Positions 34,586 through 44,259 of a DNA stretch of 64,000 nt are shown here, one piece after another. The DNA comes from [Clostridium] scindens ATCC 35704 (GTDB lineage Bacteria > Bacillota > Clostridia > Lachnospirales > Lachnospiraceae), in NCBI RefSeq assembly GCF_004295125.1, contig NZ_CP036170.1:2854501-2918500 (forward strand), written 5' to 3'. Position numbers and translations under genes: made by a program. Within the stretch, counting starts at the first letter, position 1. Each line of letters starts with the position of its first letter. The notes below the pieces were generated by a model. It did not search any database. It worked only from the letters and a program-made list of their open reading frames with translations, and had not been told where the DNA came from.

Positions 34586-36976
34586 ATGGCTGCTAAGTCC
34601 AAGAAACGCAAGAGTATAAAGCAGACAAAGAAGAACACGCAGCAGAGTTTTGTCAGGGACGAGATCATAATCTGGGTCACGCTTGCAGTCAGCATTCTAA
34701 TGCTGATCAGTAATTTTGGAATCGGCGGTTTTGTAGGGGAAGCGATTTCAGATTTCTTATTCAGGATATTTGGATGGATAGCATTTGTAATGCCATTTAT
34801 CCTGTTTGGAGCGGTTGCTTTTGTCATTTCGAACAAAGGCAACCTTCATGCATATATGAAAGTGGCGACATGCCTGATCTTGATGGCTCTGGTCTGCACT
34901 TTTCTGCAGCTGGTGGATGAGAAAGGCGGGATGCTGGGAAATATCCTTGTGGATGCCCTGGCACCTGCCATCGGCATTGCCGGTACATATGTGGTAGACG
35001 TTATCCTGATGATCATCTGCCTTGTGGTCATTACCGGGAAGTCGGCCCTAAAGGGGGTAAAGGCTCAGGGAGGCAAGGCATACGACAAAGCCAGGAAGGA
35101 TGCCGAGCGCAGGCGCGAGCAGGCGCAAGAGCGGAGGAAGCTTAAGGAAGCGCAGCCGAAGCAATCCAGGTCTGGAAAGCGAAGCGAGAAGCATGTGGAG
35201 GGCGTCTCTTTTGACACCACGATAGCGAAGAAGTCGCCGAATGTAAAGGAATTGACCATTGACCCGATGGAAGAGGACATGATGCAGGAACCGGACACGT
35301 ACGCTGCGAAGGAGCCAGGATTCGTAATCAACCGGGGCGACATGCCATCCGCAGTTTCGGAGCCGGAGGCAGATCCGGTGATGGAAGCGGCGCCTTTTGA
35401 TGAGACGCCGGTCCCGAAGAAAAGGGGCAAGATGGCCTCTGCAGATGTGGCAAGCCAGGTGGCGGATGTGGCTGCCAGTGTAGCCGCAAGTGCTACGAAG
35501 CCAAAGAAAGCCTATCAGTACCCGCCTATATCCCTGCTAAAGCGGGGCAGCAAGCAAAGCGGAGAATCGGATGCCCGCCTGCGGGAGACGGCGATGAAGC
35601 TGCAGCAGACGCTGCAGAATTTTGGCGTTAGCGTGACCGTTACCAATGTCAGCTGCGGGCCGTCGGTCACCCGTTACGAACTTCAGCCTGAGATGGGCGT
35701 GAAGGTGAGCAAAATCGTGGGGCTTGCAGATGACATCAAGTTGAATCTTGCGGCCGCGGATATCCGGATCGAAGCCCCGATCCCCGGGAAAGCAGCCGTG
35801 GGAATCGAGGTGCCGAATAAGGAGAACTCGGCGGTGATGCTCCGGGATCTGCTGGAATCCAAAGTGTTTAAGAACAGCGTGTCCAAGATATCATTTGCCG
35901 CAGGTAAGGATATCGGAGGCAAGGTGGTCGTGGCGGACATCGCCAAGATGCCTCATCTTCTGATCGCGGGTGCGACCGGCTCAGGCAAATCTGTCTGCAT
36001 CAATACGCTAATTATGAGTATTCTGTATAAGGCAACCCCGGAGGAAGTCAAACTGATCATGATCGATCCGAAGGTGGTGGAGTTAAGCGTATATAACGGC
36101 ATCCCGCATCTTATGATTCCGGTGGTGACAGACCCCAAGAAAGCGGCAGGAGCGCTGAACTGGGGCGTGGCGGAGATGACCCGCCGCTATCAGGCTTTTG
36201 CAGAATATAACGTAAGAGACATGAAGGGATACAATGAAAAAGTGGCATCTATGCCGCCGGTGGAAGGAAAGGCGCTGGAGCGGATGCCGCAGATCGTGAT
36301 TATCGTAGATGAGCTTGCCGACCTTATGATGGTGGCTCCCGGGGAAGTGGAGGAGGCCATCTGCCGTCTGGCACAGCTGGCGAGAGCGGCGGGAATTCAT
36401 CTGGTGGTGGCAACACAAAGGCCATCGGTCAATGTCATTACAGGACTTATCAAGGCGAATATGCCGTCAAGGATCGCTTTTTCCGTATCCTCCGGCGTAG
36501 ACTCCAGAACCATTATCGACATGAACGGTGCCGAGAAACTGTTGGGAAAAGGAGACATGCTGTTCTATCCGTCCGGATATCAGAAGCCGGCCAGAGTACA
36601 GGGCTCCTTTGTTACGGACAAGGAAGTGCAAAGCGTGGTAGAGTACCTCAAGAATCACAACGGGGATGTTACATACGATGAGGAAATAGTAAACCACGTC
36701 AATACAAGTTCTGCGGCAGGAATGTCCGGGGGACTTGGAGCGGAAGGTGATGACCGCGACGTGCATTTTGTAGATGCGGGCCGCCTCATTATAGACAAGG
36801 ACAAGGCATCCATCGGGATGCTGCAACGTACGTTTAAAATAGGCTTTAACCGCGCGGCTCGGATTATGGACCAGTTGTTCGAGGCAGGCGTTGTAGGCCC
36901 GGAGGAGGGAACCAAGCCAAGAAAGGTATTGATGTCCCCGGAAGAGTTTGAACGATATGTGGAGGAAAACGTCTAA
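34586..36976 (+). CDS. ftsK: FtsK/SpoIIIE family DNA translocase
   Basis: 796 residues. DNA pump at the division or sporulation septum. Four hydrophobic segments lie in about residues 25-155, then a basic linker, an alpha/beta motor (about 300-700) with Walker A LLIAGATGSGKSVCI near 460 and Walker B IVIIVDELADLMM near 570, and a C-terminal gamma winged helix (about 735-796, ASIGMLQRTFKIGFNRAARIMDQLFEAGVVG) that reads polar DNA sequences. One protein probably serves both SpoIIIE and FtsK roles. A GGGGGAAG site precedes ATG. Confidence 0.94.
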   Translation: MAAKSKKRKSIKQTKKNTQQSFVRDEIIIWVTLAVSILMLISNFGIGGFVGEAISDFLFRIFGWIAFVMPFILFGAVAFVISNKGNLHAYMKVATCLILMALVCTFLQLVDEKGGMLGNILVDALAPAIGIAGTYVVDVILMIICLVVITGKSALKGVKAQGGKAYDKARKDAERRREQAQERRKLKEAQPKQSRSGKRSEKHVEGVSFDTTIAKKSPNVKELTIDPMEEDMMQEPDTYAAKEPGFVINRGDMPSAVSEPEADPVMEAAPFDETPVPKKRGKMASADVASQVADVAASVAASATKPKKAYQYPPISLLKRGSKQSGESDARLRETAMKLQQTLQNFGVSVTVTNVSCGPSVTRYELQPEMGVKVSKIVGLADDIKLNLAAADIRIEAPIPGKAAVGIEVPNKENSAVMLRDLLESKVFKNSVSKISFAAGKDIGGKVVVADIAKMPHLLIAGATGSGKSVCINTLIMSILYKATPEEVKLIMIDPKVVELSVYNGIPHLMIPVVTDPKKAAGALNWGVAEMTRRYQAFAEYNVRDMKGYNEKVASMPPVEGKALERMPQIVIIVDELADLMMVAPGEVEEAICRLAQLARAAGIHLVVATQRPSVNVITGLIKANMPSRIAFSVSSGVDSRTIIDMNGAEKLLGKGDMLFYPSGYQKPARVQGSFVTDKEVQSVVEYLKNHNGDVTYDEEIVNHVNTSSAAGMSGGLGAEGDDRDVHFVDAGRLIIDKDKASIGMLQRTFKIGFNRAARIMDQLFEAGVVGPEEGTKPRKVLMSPEEFERYVEENV

Positions 36977-37003
36977 AAAAACAAAAGAAAGGATTGGTAG
37001 CCG

Positions 37004-38674
37004 ATGAAAACAGATATCCAGATAGCACAGGAAGCACAGATGGCCCATATCAAGGATGTGGCCGCAACAGTTGGTATTGAAGAGGAAGAATTAGAATTTT
37101 ATGGAAAGTATAAGGCAAAGCTTTCCGATGATGTATGGGAGAAAGTCAAGGACAAGCCAAATGGCAAACTGGTCCTGGTAACGGCAATCAACCCGACTCC
37201 GGCGGGAGAAGGGAAGACTACCACTACCGTTGGACTGGGACAGGCGCTGGCAAAGTTGGACAAGAAGGCAATCATTGCGCTTCGGGAGCCATCATTAGGT
37301 CCATGCTTTGGCATAAAGGGAGGGGCTGCCGGCGGCGGATATGCCCAGGTTGTTCCTATGGAAGATTTGAATCTGCATTTTACCGGAGACTTCCATGCAA
37401 TTACTTCTGCCAATAACCTGCTGGCAGCCTTGCTTGATAATCATATCCAGCAGGGGAATAAACTGCAGATCGATCCCCGCCAGGTAGTATGGAAACGCTG
37501 TCTTGATATGAATGACCGCAATCTGCGTAATATCGTAGTCGGACTTGGAAGCAAGATGGACGGAATGGTAAGAGAAGATCACTTTGTCATTACGGTTGCA
37601 TCCGAGATTATGGCAATCCTTTGCCTGGCGGATGATATCCATGACCTTAGAAGACGGCTTGGCAGAATTATCGTAGCCTATAACTTTAATGGAGATCCAG
37701 TGACAGCGGAGGATCTTAAGGCAACGGGAGCTATGACGGCGCTTCTGAAAGACGCCATCAAGCCGAACCTGATTCAGACCCTGGAGCACACTCCGGCATT
37801 GGTACATGGCGGGCCATTTGCCAATATTGCCCATGGATGCAATAGCGTAAGGGCAACGAAGATGGCGCTTAAATTAAGCGATATCACGGTTACGGAAGCC
37901 GGATTCGGCGCAGACTTAGGCGCGGAGAAATTCTTTGATATCAAGTGCAGAAAGGCAGGCTTAAAGCCGGATGCGGTAGTTTTGGTTGCAACTGTGCGCG
38001 CTTTGAAGTATAATGGTGGAGTTGCAAAAGCGGATCTGTCCGAAGAGAACCTGGAAGCGCTTAAGAAAGGCATTGTGAATCTGGAAAAGCATATTGAGAA
38101 TATCCAGAAATACGATATCCCTGTAGTTGTGACATTGAATTCGTTTGTCACAGATACAAAAGCGGAGAATGAATTCATCCGCCAATTCTGTCAGGAGAAA
38201 GGCTGCGAATTCGCACTTTCTGAAGTGTGGGAAAAGGGCGGCGAAGGCGGAATCGCTCTTGCCAACAAAGTATTAGATACTTTAGAGAATAAAGAAAGCC
38301 ATTTCCATACATTATATGAAGATGAGTTATCATTGGAAGAAAAGATAGAGACTATATCCAAGGAAATCTATGGAGCAAGGGGAGTCATCTATGAGCCGGC
38401 AGCGAAAAAGCAGCTGGCCAAGATCGCATCCATGGGATTTGGAAATTTGCCGGTCTGCATGGCAAAGAATCAATACTCATTATCAGACGATGCGAAAAAG
38501 CTGGGACGTCCTACGGATTTCGATATTCATATTCGTGAAGTATACGTCAGCGCGGGTGCGGGATTCGTAGTTGCGCTTACCGGTGCCGTCATGACAATGC
38601 CGGGACTTCCGAAAGTACCTGCTGCAAATGGGATTGATGTATCAGAAGAAGGTAATATTGTAGGATTGTTTTAA
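37004..38674 (+). CDS. fhs: formate-tetrahydrofolate ligase
   Basis: 556 residues, full length. It makes 10-formyl-THF from formate, THF and ATP for one-carbon metabolism and, in acetogens, the Wood-Ljungdahl methyl branch. The ATP loop is [18 protein letters not shown] near residue 65; [22 protein letters not shown] near 98 (in two parts) and [13 protein letters not shown] near 170 are signatures. A 5-formyl-THF cyclo-ligase sits at 53.2 kb, another folate enzyme. GAAAGGATTGG precedes ATG. Confidence 0.96.
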   Translation: MKTDIQIAQEAQMAHIKDVAATVGIEEEELEFYGKYKAKLSDDVWEKVKDKPNGKLVLVTAINPTPAGEGKTTTTVGLGQALAKLDKKAIIALREPSLGPCFGIKGGAAGGGYAQVVPMEDLNLHFTGDFHAITSANNLLAALLDNHIQQGNKLQIDPRQVVWKRCLDMNDRNLRNIVVGLGSKMDGMVREDHFVITVASEIMAILCLADDIHDLRRRLGRIIVAYNFNGDPVTAEDLKATGAMTALLKDAIKPNLIQTLEHTPALVHGGPFANIAHGCNSVRATKMALKLSDITVTEAGFGADLGAEKFFDIKCRKAGLKPDAVVLVATVRALKYNGGVAKADLSEENLEALKKGIVNLEKHIENIQKYDIPVVVTLNSFVTDTKAENEFIRQFCQEKGCEFALSEVWEKGGEGGIALANKVLDTLENKESHFHTLYEDELSLEEKIETISKEIYGARGVIYEPAAKKQLAKIASMGFGNLPVCMAKNQYSLSDDAKKLGRPTDFDIHIREVYVSAGAGFVVALTGAVMTMPGLPKVPAANGIDVSEEGNIVGLF

Positions 38675-38736
38675 GGGGATTATAAAAGAAATGATAACGA
38701 TGTATGATAAAACTGGCAGTAGGAGGTTATCATAAG

Positions 38737-40062
38737 ATGAAGTGCAGGTATTGCGGACACGAGATACCGGATGGAATGTTGTATTGTGAAGAATGCGGGA
38801 AGGAAGTCCGCATTGTTCCTGACTATAATCCGTTAGATGATATGCTTACCGCTCAGGTGAAAGGTGCCATCAGTGGGGAGAATGATTATTCTGAAGATGA
38901 CATCTATGAATCAGTAAGAAATACGACTGCTATGGGAAGAAGCACCGGCGCAGGAAGATATACGTCCGCAGGGCGCGGGACGGGGACAGGACGAAACGGA
39001 GCCCCGGGCAATACTGCAGGGCGCAGCGCTGCCGGCCGCAATACTGCAGGCCGTAATACTTCCGGACGCAGGAATACTTCAGGAGGCAGTCTTCCTGAGC
39101 GTGAGAGAAGGCGCAGGCAGGCGGAACGCAAGAAAGCATTGCGCCGCAAGAGAAGACAAAGAGCGCTTATTATACTGGCAGTGCTGGCAGTCGCAGTTAT
39201 AGCGGCTTGTTTTGCCATATATCAGACATCCTATGCGGGAATCGTGAATAAGGGGTATAAAGCAATAGAAAGTAAGGAGTACGACAAGTCAGCGCAATAT
39301 TTCCAGAAGGCAATTGCTAAAAATGGGAAAAAAGCGGAAGCTTATGCAGGGCTGGCGAAAGTATATACGAAGCAGGACGATCTGGATAAAGCGGAGTCCG
39401 TCTTCCTGAATGCTATTGACAAGCAGCCAAAGAATACAGATATATATGAAGCCTGCGTCCAGTTCTATATGGACACGGATCAGAAGGCAGAGATCTCGCT
39501 GCTACTAGAAGATGCGCAGGATAATGTCAGGGAGACGCTTGCGGGATATATCGTGAAAGGGCCGAAGTTCAGCCTGGATGACAGCGAGACATTCGAAGAT
39601 GTACAGGAACTTTCCTTAAGCGCGGGAAATGGATGCACCATCTACTACACCACGGATGAGACGGATCCAACGGTAAAGAGTACGAAATACGCGGAGCCAA
39701 TTCAGATCGGCGAGGGCGAGACCGTAGTTTCGGCAATTGCTGTCAACAAGAAAGGAATTCCCAGCCTTCCGGTGAAGAAGACCTATACGGTGGAACTGCC
39801 GATCGAAGACGCACCGGCCGTATCACCATCTACAGGGCAGTATGAATCTGCCACGCAGATAGAGATTAAGGTTCCGGAAGGATATGAGGCCTACTATACG
39901 ATGGACAAAAGCGATCCGACCACCGCTTCCACCAAGTATGTCGGGCCGATAGACATGCCGGAGGGAGAGACCATATTCAAGGCTATTCTGGTCAATGCGA
40001 AGGGACGTACCAGCGGAGTGACTACTCGCAATTATGTGCTGGAACTTTCACAGGGAGAATAG
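38737..40062 (+). CDS. zinc-ribbon, membrane-anchored TPR protein with chitobiase C-terminal-like domains
   Basis: 441 residues. Order: a zinc ribbon (CRYCGHEIPDGMLYCEECG, residues 3-21), an acidic spacer, a Gly/Arg/Thr/Ser-rich low-complexity stretch (about 65-125, repeats such as AAGRNTAGRNTSG), a basic stop and one membrane helix (about 148-168), TPR-like repeats (about 175-265) and two copies of a chitobiase/hexosaminidase C-terminal-like module (about 285-360 and 365-440, each with YYT..(D/S)DPT..STKY). Cytosolic zinc ribbon and external repeats suggest an envelope-linked sensor or scaffold. Not a named family. Confidence 0.75.
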   Translation: MKCRYCGHEIPDGMLYCEECGKEVRIVPDYNPLDDMLTAQVKGAISGENDYSEDDIYESVRNTTAMGRSTGAGRYTSAGRGTGTGRNGAPGNTAGRSAAGRNTAGRNTSGRRNTSGGSLPERERRRRQAERKKALRRKRRQRALIILAVLAVAVIAACFAIYQTSYAGIVNKGYKAIESKEYDKSAQYFQKAIAKNGKKAEAYAGLAKVYTKQDDLDKAESVFLNAIDKQPKNTDIYEACVQFYMDTDQKAEISLLLEDAQDNVRETLAGYIVKGPKFSLDDSETFEDVQELSLSAGNGCTIYYTTDETDPTVKSTKYAEPIQIGEGETVVSAIAVNKKGIPSLPVKKTYTVELPIEDAPAVSPSTGQYESATQIEIKVPEGYEAYYTMDKSDPTTASTKYVGPIDMPEGETIFKAILVNAKGRTSGVTTRNYVLELSQGE

Positions 40063-40168
40063 AGACGGTAAAAAGAGAGCAGTCTGTTGAGACGGTTATG
40101 AAGGGCGCAGAGGCAATGCGTGCTTTTGAGCCAGCTGTTTTTGCGGATGTATAGATGTCGAAAGATAC

Positions 40169-40197
40169 TTGATATTTTCGCCCGGATACATTATGAT
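40169..40197 (+). promoter_or_regulatory. nfnAB promoter
   Basis: TTGATA at 40169-40174, 17-bp spacer, TATGAT at 40192-40197, 33 bp ahead of nfnA. The 100 bp before it have no gene and no recognised site. Confidence 0.7.
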
Positions 40198-40229
40198 GAA
40201 ATGAGTATTAAATATTAGGAGGAAATAAG

Positions 40230-41117
40230 ATGTACAAGATAGTAAAAGCCGAGAAACTGGCTGCTGTGATTTATCTTATGGATGTAGAAGCGCCTCGTGT
40301 GGCAAGACATTGCCAGCCGGGGCAGTTTGTCATCGTTAAGATGGACGAAAAAGGGGAAAGAATCCCTCTTACAATCTGTGATTATGACAGAGAAGCAGGC
40401 ACTGTAACGATTGTATTCCAGCCCGTAGGCGCATCTACCACGAAGATAGCCGGATTACAGGCCGGAGATTATTTCCGCGATTTCACGGGACCGCTTGGAC
40501 GTCCTTCTGAATTCGTAGGCGAAGATATCGAAGACTTGAAGAAGAAGAAAATCCTGTTTGTAGCCGGCGGCGTCGGAGCGGCACCAGTATATCCTCAGGT
40601 TAAGTGGATGAAAGAGCATGGAATCGATGTGGATGTTATTGTTGGCTCTAAGACAAAAGATATGCTCATCCTGGAAGATGAGATGAAGGCGGTTGCAGGC
40701 AATTATTATCCATGTACGGATGATGGTACATATGGTCATGCAGGAATGGTCACGACGAAGATCGAGAAATTGGTGGAAGAAGGCAATCACTACGATGTGT
40801 GCGTTGCGATCGGCCCGATGATCATGATGAAGTTCGTCTGTCTGCTGACTAAGAAGCTGGAGATTCCGACAATCGTCAGCATGAATCCGATTATGGTAGA
40901 CGGAACAGGCATGTGCGGCGCCTGCAGGCTTCATGTAGGTGATGAGATCAAGTTTGCCTGTGTAGATGGTCCGGAATTTGACGGACACCTTGTTAACTTC
41001 GATGAGGCTATGAAGAGACAGCAGATGTACAAGACGGAAGAAGGACGTGCAATGCTGAAATCACAAGAAGGCGACACTCACCATGGTGGATGTGGCCATT
41101 GCGGAGGTGACAACTAA
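40230..41117 (+). CDS. nfnA: NfnA: NADH-dependent reduced ferredoxin:NADP+ oxidoreductase, small subunit
   Basis: 295 residues. FAD/NAD-binding reductase of the sulfide dehydrogenase/PyrK-like group; with NfnB it bifurcates electrons between NADPH, NAD+ and ferredoxin in the cytosol. FAD-binding IPLTICDYDREAGTVTI near residue 50 and NAD-binding VAGGVGAAPVYPQVKWM near 110; the [2Fe-2S] ligands appear as DGTGMCGACRLHVGDEIKFACVDGPEFDGH near 230 (in two parts). The His/Gly/Cys tail THHGGCGHCGGDN is unusual. Overlaps nfnB by one base. Confidence 0.9.
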   Translation: MYKIVKAEKLAAVIYLMDVEAPRVARHCQPGQFVIVKMDEKGERIPLTICDYDREAGTVTIVFQPVGASTTKIAGLQAGDYFRDFTGPLGRPSEFVGEDIEDLKKKKILFVAGGVGAAPVYPQVKWMKEHGIDVDVIVGSKTKDMLILEDEMKAVAGNYYPCTDDGTYGHAGMVTTKIEKLVEEGNHYDVCVAIGPMIMMKFVCLLTKKLEIPTIVSMNPIMVDGTGMCGACRLHVGDEIKFACVDGPEFDGHLVNFDEAMKRQQMYKTEEGRAMLKSQEGDTHHGGCGHCGGDN

Positions 41118-42505
41118 TGGCAGATGTGTTAAAAAGAGTGCCTGTCAGAGAGCAGGACGCAAAAGTAAGAGCGACAAACTTTGAAGAAGTATGCTATGGA
41201 TATAATATGGAAGAAGCCATGGAAGAGGCAACCCGCTGCCTGAACTGCAAGAACGCGAAATGCATTCAGGGATGTCCTGTGGCGATCAACATCCCAGGAT
41301 TTATTTCCAAGGTAAAAGACGGGGACATTGAAGGTGCATATAAGGTAATCGGCGAGTCCTCCGCGCTTCCGGCTATCTGTGGACGCGTATGCCCGCAGGA
41401 GTCACAGTGCGAATGCAAGTGCATCCGCGGAATCAAGGGAGATCCGGTATCAATCGGAAAACTGGAAAGGTTCGTTGCGGATTATGCCCTGGAGCATGAC
41501 ATCAAGCCACAGAAGGCAGAGAAGACCAACGGACATAAAGTGGCAGTCATCGGTTCCGGCCCATCTGGCCTTACCTGTGCCGGAGACCTGGCGAAACTGG
41601 GCTATGAAGTGACCGTATTTGAAGCGCTTCATGAACTTGGCGGCGTTCTGGTATACGGAATTCCGGAATTCCGTCTTCCAAAGGAAAAGGTGGTTAAAAA
41701 GGAGATTGAGAAAGTAAAAGAATTGGGCGTTAAGTTTGAGACGAATGTAGTGATCGGAAAGTCCACTACCATCGACCAACTGATGGAGGAGGAAGACTTT
41801 GAAGCCGTATTTATTGGTTCCGGCGCAGGCCTTCCGATGTTCATGGGAATTCCAGGCGAGACAGCCAACGGCGTATTCTCTGCTAATGAATACCTGACCA
41901 GGAGCAACCTGATGAAGGCCTTCGATGATTCCTATGATACACCGATCGTAGCAGGCAAGAAGGTTGCGGTAGTAGGCGGCGGAAACGTTGCCATGGATGC
42001 TGCCAGGACGGCACTGCGTCTTGGCGCGGAAGTACATATCGTATACCGCCGAAGCGAGGCAGAACTTCCTGCCAGAGTGGAAGAGGTGCATCATGCTATG
42101 CAAGAAGGGGTTATCTTCAATCTTCTGACGAATCCGAAAGAAATCCTTGTGGACGACAATGGATGGGTAAAAGGCATGAGAGTCGTCAAGATGGAATTGG
42201 GCGAGCCGGATGCATCCGGCAGAAGGCGTCCGGTAGAGATTCCAGGCTCCGAGTATGAGATAGAGGTCGATACGGTGATCATGTCTCTTGGGACATCTCC
42301 AAATCCGCTGATCGCTTCTACGACCAAGGGACTTGAGACCAATAAGCGTAAGTGCATCGTGGCTGAGGAAGAAAACGGCCAGACATCCAAAGCCTGCGTA
42401 TATGCCGGAGGGGATGCCGTTACAGGCGCTGCCACCGTAATCCTGGCCATGGGTGCAGGAAAGGCTGGCGCAAAAGGAATCCATGAACTTTTAAAAGATA
42501 AATAA
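41117..42505 (+). CDS. nfnB: NfnB: NADPH-oxidising subunit, glutamate synthase small-subunit-like
   Basis: 462 residues. N-terminal 4Fe-4S region (RCLNCKNAKCIQGCPVAINIPGF near residue 41, then CGRVCPQESQCECKC near 88, described in parts) precedes two Rossmann folds: VIGSGPSGLTCAGDLAKLGY near 145 (FAD) and KVAVVGGGNVAMDAARTALRLG near 285 (NADP). The protein is the GltD/NfnB type. Paired with NfnA and no glutamate synthase large subunit nearby, so the Nfn complex is the better call. Supplies NADPH or ferredoxin for fermentation and biosynthesis. Confidence 0.9.
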   Translation: MADVLKRVPVREQDAKVRATNFEEVCYGYNMEEAMEEATRCLNCKNAKCIQGCPVAINIPGFISKVKDGDIEGAYKVIGESSALPAICGRVCPQESQCECKCIRGIKGDPVSIGKLERFVADYALEHDIKPQKAEKTNGHKVAVIGSGPSGLTCAGDLAKLGYEVTVFEALHELGGVLVYGIPEFRLPKEKVVKKEIEKVKELGVKFETNVVIGKSTTIDQLMEEEDFEAVFIGSGAGLPMFMGIPGETANGVFSANEYLTRSNLMKAFDDSYDTPIVAGKKVAVVGGGNVAMDAARTALRLGAEVHIVYRRSEAELPARVEEVHHAMQEGVIFNLLTNPKEILVDDNGWVKGMRVVKMELGEPDASGRRRPVEIPGSEYEIEVDTVIMSLGTSPNPLIASTTKGLETNKRKCIVAEEENGQTSKACVYAGGDAVTGAATVILAMGAGKAGAKGIHELLKDK

Positions 42506-42525
42506 AGCCGGGAACAGTTGTATCG

Positions 42526-42576
42526 GATAGGGGCCAGGCGCTTTACAAAGCGCAGGGGCCCTATTCTTCGTTTTTC
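42526..42576 (+). terminator. nfnAB terminator
   Basis: Nested hairpin: ATAGGGGCC..GGCGCTT pairs with AAGCGC..GGGGCCCTAT, then TTCTTCGTTTTT. The T-rich end supports an intrinsic terminator. Confidence 0.7.
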
Positions 42577-42665
42577 AGGTCCATAAAATCGAATTTTCCC
42601 CCTGTACCCATAAGGACGGATATGGTATGATGAGGGGGAATGTTATAGGAAATGAGGTTATAAAT

Positions 42666-43442
42666 ATGACGATATTTTGGGGCTTGATCATCCCTTTTAT
42701 AGGAACTACCGCAGGCGCGGCATGCGTCCTGTTTATGAAAAATGAACTGAAGCCGGTAATCCAGAAGGCGCTGCTTGGTTTTGCGGCAGGAGTCATGGTG
42801 GCTGCTTCTGTGTGGTCTTTATTGATTCCCGCCATGGATATGTCCGGTCATATGGGAAAGTTCGCGTTTGCGCCTGCTGCCATTGGCTTTATAATGGGAA
42901 TTGTATTCCTGCTTCTTCTGGACCGCATTATTCCGCATCTTCATATCGGAAGCGATGAATCCGAAGGGCCGAGAAGTACGTTGAAAAAGTCCACCATGCT
43001 GGTGCTTGCCGTTACCATCCACAATATCCCGGAAGGAATCTCCGGGGGAGCCGTATTTGCCGGTCTCCTTACGAATAACGCCAATGTTACCGTAGCAGGC
43101 GCCTTCGCCCTGTCAATCGGCATTGCCATCCAGAACTTGCCGGAAGGGTTCATCGTGTCCCTTCCAATCCGGAGCGAGGGCCATGGCAGGGGCAAGGCCT
43201 TCCTGTATGGATCCCTGTCAGGCATCGTGGAGCCGATTGCCGGAGGGATTACCATATTGCTGGCAGCATACATCACGCCCATTCTGCCATATCTTTTGGC
43301 CTTTGCGGCAGGAGCCATGATCTATGTAGTGGTGGAGGAACTCATTCCGGAATCCGCGGAAGGAGAGCACAGCAATATCGGGACGATCGGATTTGCCGTA
43401 GGATTCGTATTGATGATGATATTGGATGTGGCGTTAGGATAG
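42666..43442 (+). CDS. ZIP family metal transporter
   Basis: 258 residues with about eight membrane segments. Helix 4 reads VTIHNIPEGISGGAVFAG near residue 120 and helix 5 IGIAIQNLPEGFIVS near 160, the two ZIP metal-site helices (HNxPEG and QNxPEG). This is the GufA-like bacterial branch; the usual His of helix 5 is Gln here, as in that branch. Zinc or iron uptake is likely. ATG at 42666 with GAGG eight bases upstream is preferred over ATGs at 42627. Confidence 0.88.
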   Translation: MTIFWGLIIPFIGTTAGAACVLFMKNELKPVIQKALLGFAAGVMVAASVWSLLIPAMDMSGHMGKFAFAPAAIGFIMGIVFLLLLDRIIPHLHIGSDESEGPRSTLKKSTMLVLAVTIHNIPEGISGGAVFAGLLTNNANVTVAGAFALSIGIAIQNLPEGFIVSLPIRSEGHGRGKAFLYGSLSGIVEPIAGGITILLAAYITPILPYLLAFAAGAMIYVVVEELIPESAEGEHSNIGTIGFAVGFVLMMILDVALG

Positions 43443-43450
43443 GAGGCATT

Positions 43451-43661
43451 ATGCGAAAGAAAATTTCAAACTACCTTGCTGATTTTTCTGGCTGCGGGGC
43501 TGATACCGCCTATACAGGTATTCCGCATGGTTCAGAAAGCAACGTACTTTCGTAATTTTCACAGGCAATGCATGAATGAAAGTCAGCCCCGGCAGGGGAG
43601 AATCGTGAATATTACCAGCAAAGTTTCGAAGTACTTAAGTAAGAGAGGAACAGATATATGA
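43451..43661 (+). pseudogene. frameshifted small membrane-anchored protein upstream of rlmH
   Basis: AGGAGGCATT precedes ATG at 43451, but MRKKISNYL... stops after 34 codons. The next frame gives TTLLIFLAAGLIPPIQVF... and runs to 43661, overlapping the rlmH ATG as ATGA. Removing one A from the AAAA run (43460 region) would make MRKKFQTTLLIFLAAGLIPP..., a signal-anchor protein of about 69 residues. One-base insertion, sequence error or shift; no family recognised. Confidence 0.55.
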
Positions 43662-44137
43662 GGATTACTTTGGTAACGGTAGGTAAGATCAAAGAGAGAT
43701 ACCTGAAAGATGCGATTGCGGAATACAGTAAAAGGCTGGGCAAGTATTGCAAACTAGAGATTATTGAAGTTGCGGATGAGAAGACTCCTGAGAATGCAAG
43801 CGCCACGGTGGAAGATATGATCCGGCAAAAAGAAGGGGAGAGGATCCTTAAGTACATAAAAGAAGACGCCTATGTCGTTGCTCTGGCAATCGATGGCCAG
43901 ATGCTTTCCTCCGAGAAACTGGCAGAGAAGATTAAGCTTCTGGGCATACAGGGAACCAGCCATATTGCGTTTATCATCGGAGGCTCCATAGGCTTAAGCC
44001 AGGAGGTTCTAAGCCGTGCCCACTATCAGTTAAGTTTCTCTAAAATGACATTTCCCCATCAGCTGATGCGGGTGATACTGCTGGAGCAGGTATACAGGAG
44101 CTACCGGATCATTACCGGAGAGCCATATCACAAATAA
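43658..44137 (+). CDS. rlmH: 23S rRNA pseudouridine-1915 N3-methyltransferase RlmH
   Basis: 159 residues, the standard SPOUT methyltransferase length. N-terminus [30 protein letters not shown]-knot region [18 protein letters not shown] near residue 105 and C-terminal [21 protein letters not shown] with GEPYHK at the end. It methylates the pseudouridine in helix 69 of assembled 70S ribosomes. GAGAGGAACA precedes ATG; start overlaps the stop of the broken gene upstream. Confidence 0.97.
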   Translation: MRITLVTVGKIKERYLKDAIAEYSKRLGKYCKLEIIEVADEKTPENASATVEDMIRQKEGERILKYIKEDAYVVALAIDGQMLSSEKLAEKIKLLGIQGTSHIAFIIGGSIGLSQEVLSRAHYQLSFSKMTFPHQLMRVILLEQVYRSYRIITGEPYHK

Positions 44138-44196
44138 TCTTTAATTACCAATTATTACTTGTACTATTATTAATGTTCTTGTGTTACTATCTTACT

Positions 44197-44213
44197 TGTA
44201 ACAAAAATGTAAT
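44197..44213 (+). promoter_or_regulatory. WalR-like binding box
   Basis: TGTAAC AAAAA TGTAAT matches the published WalR (YycF) consensus TGTWAH-N5-TGTWAH exactly. It sits 47 bp ahead of a secreted CAP-domain gene, consistent with WalRK control of envelope genes. A further TGTAAC is at 44230, and an imperfect hairpin (TCGATAATG...CATTTATCGA, 44217-44244) lies between box and ribosome binding site. Confidence 0.55.
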
Positions 44214-44259
44214 AAATCGATAATGAAATTGTAACATTTATCGACAACAAGGAGGTAAC

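Noticed and set aside
38940-39115. Short repeats in the zinc-ribbon gene as a possible CRISPR or VNTR
   Set aside because: They are in frame, encode a Gly/Arg/Ser/Thr-rich linker and have no spacer-repeat regularity.
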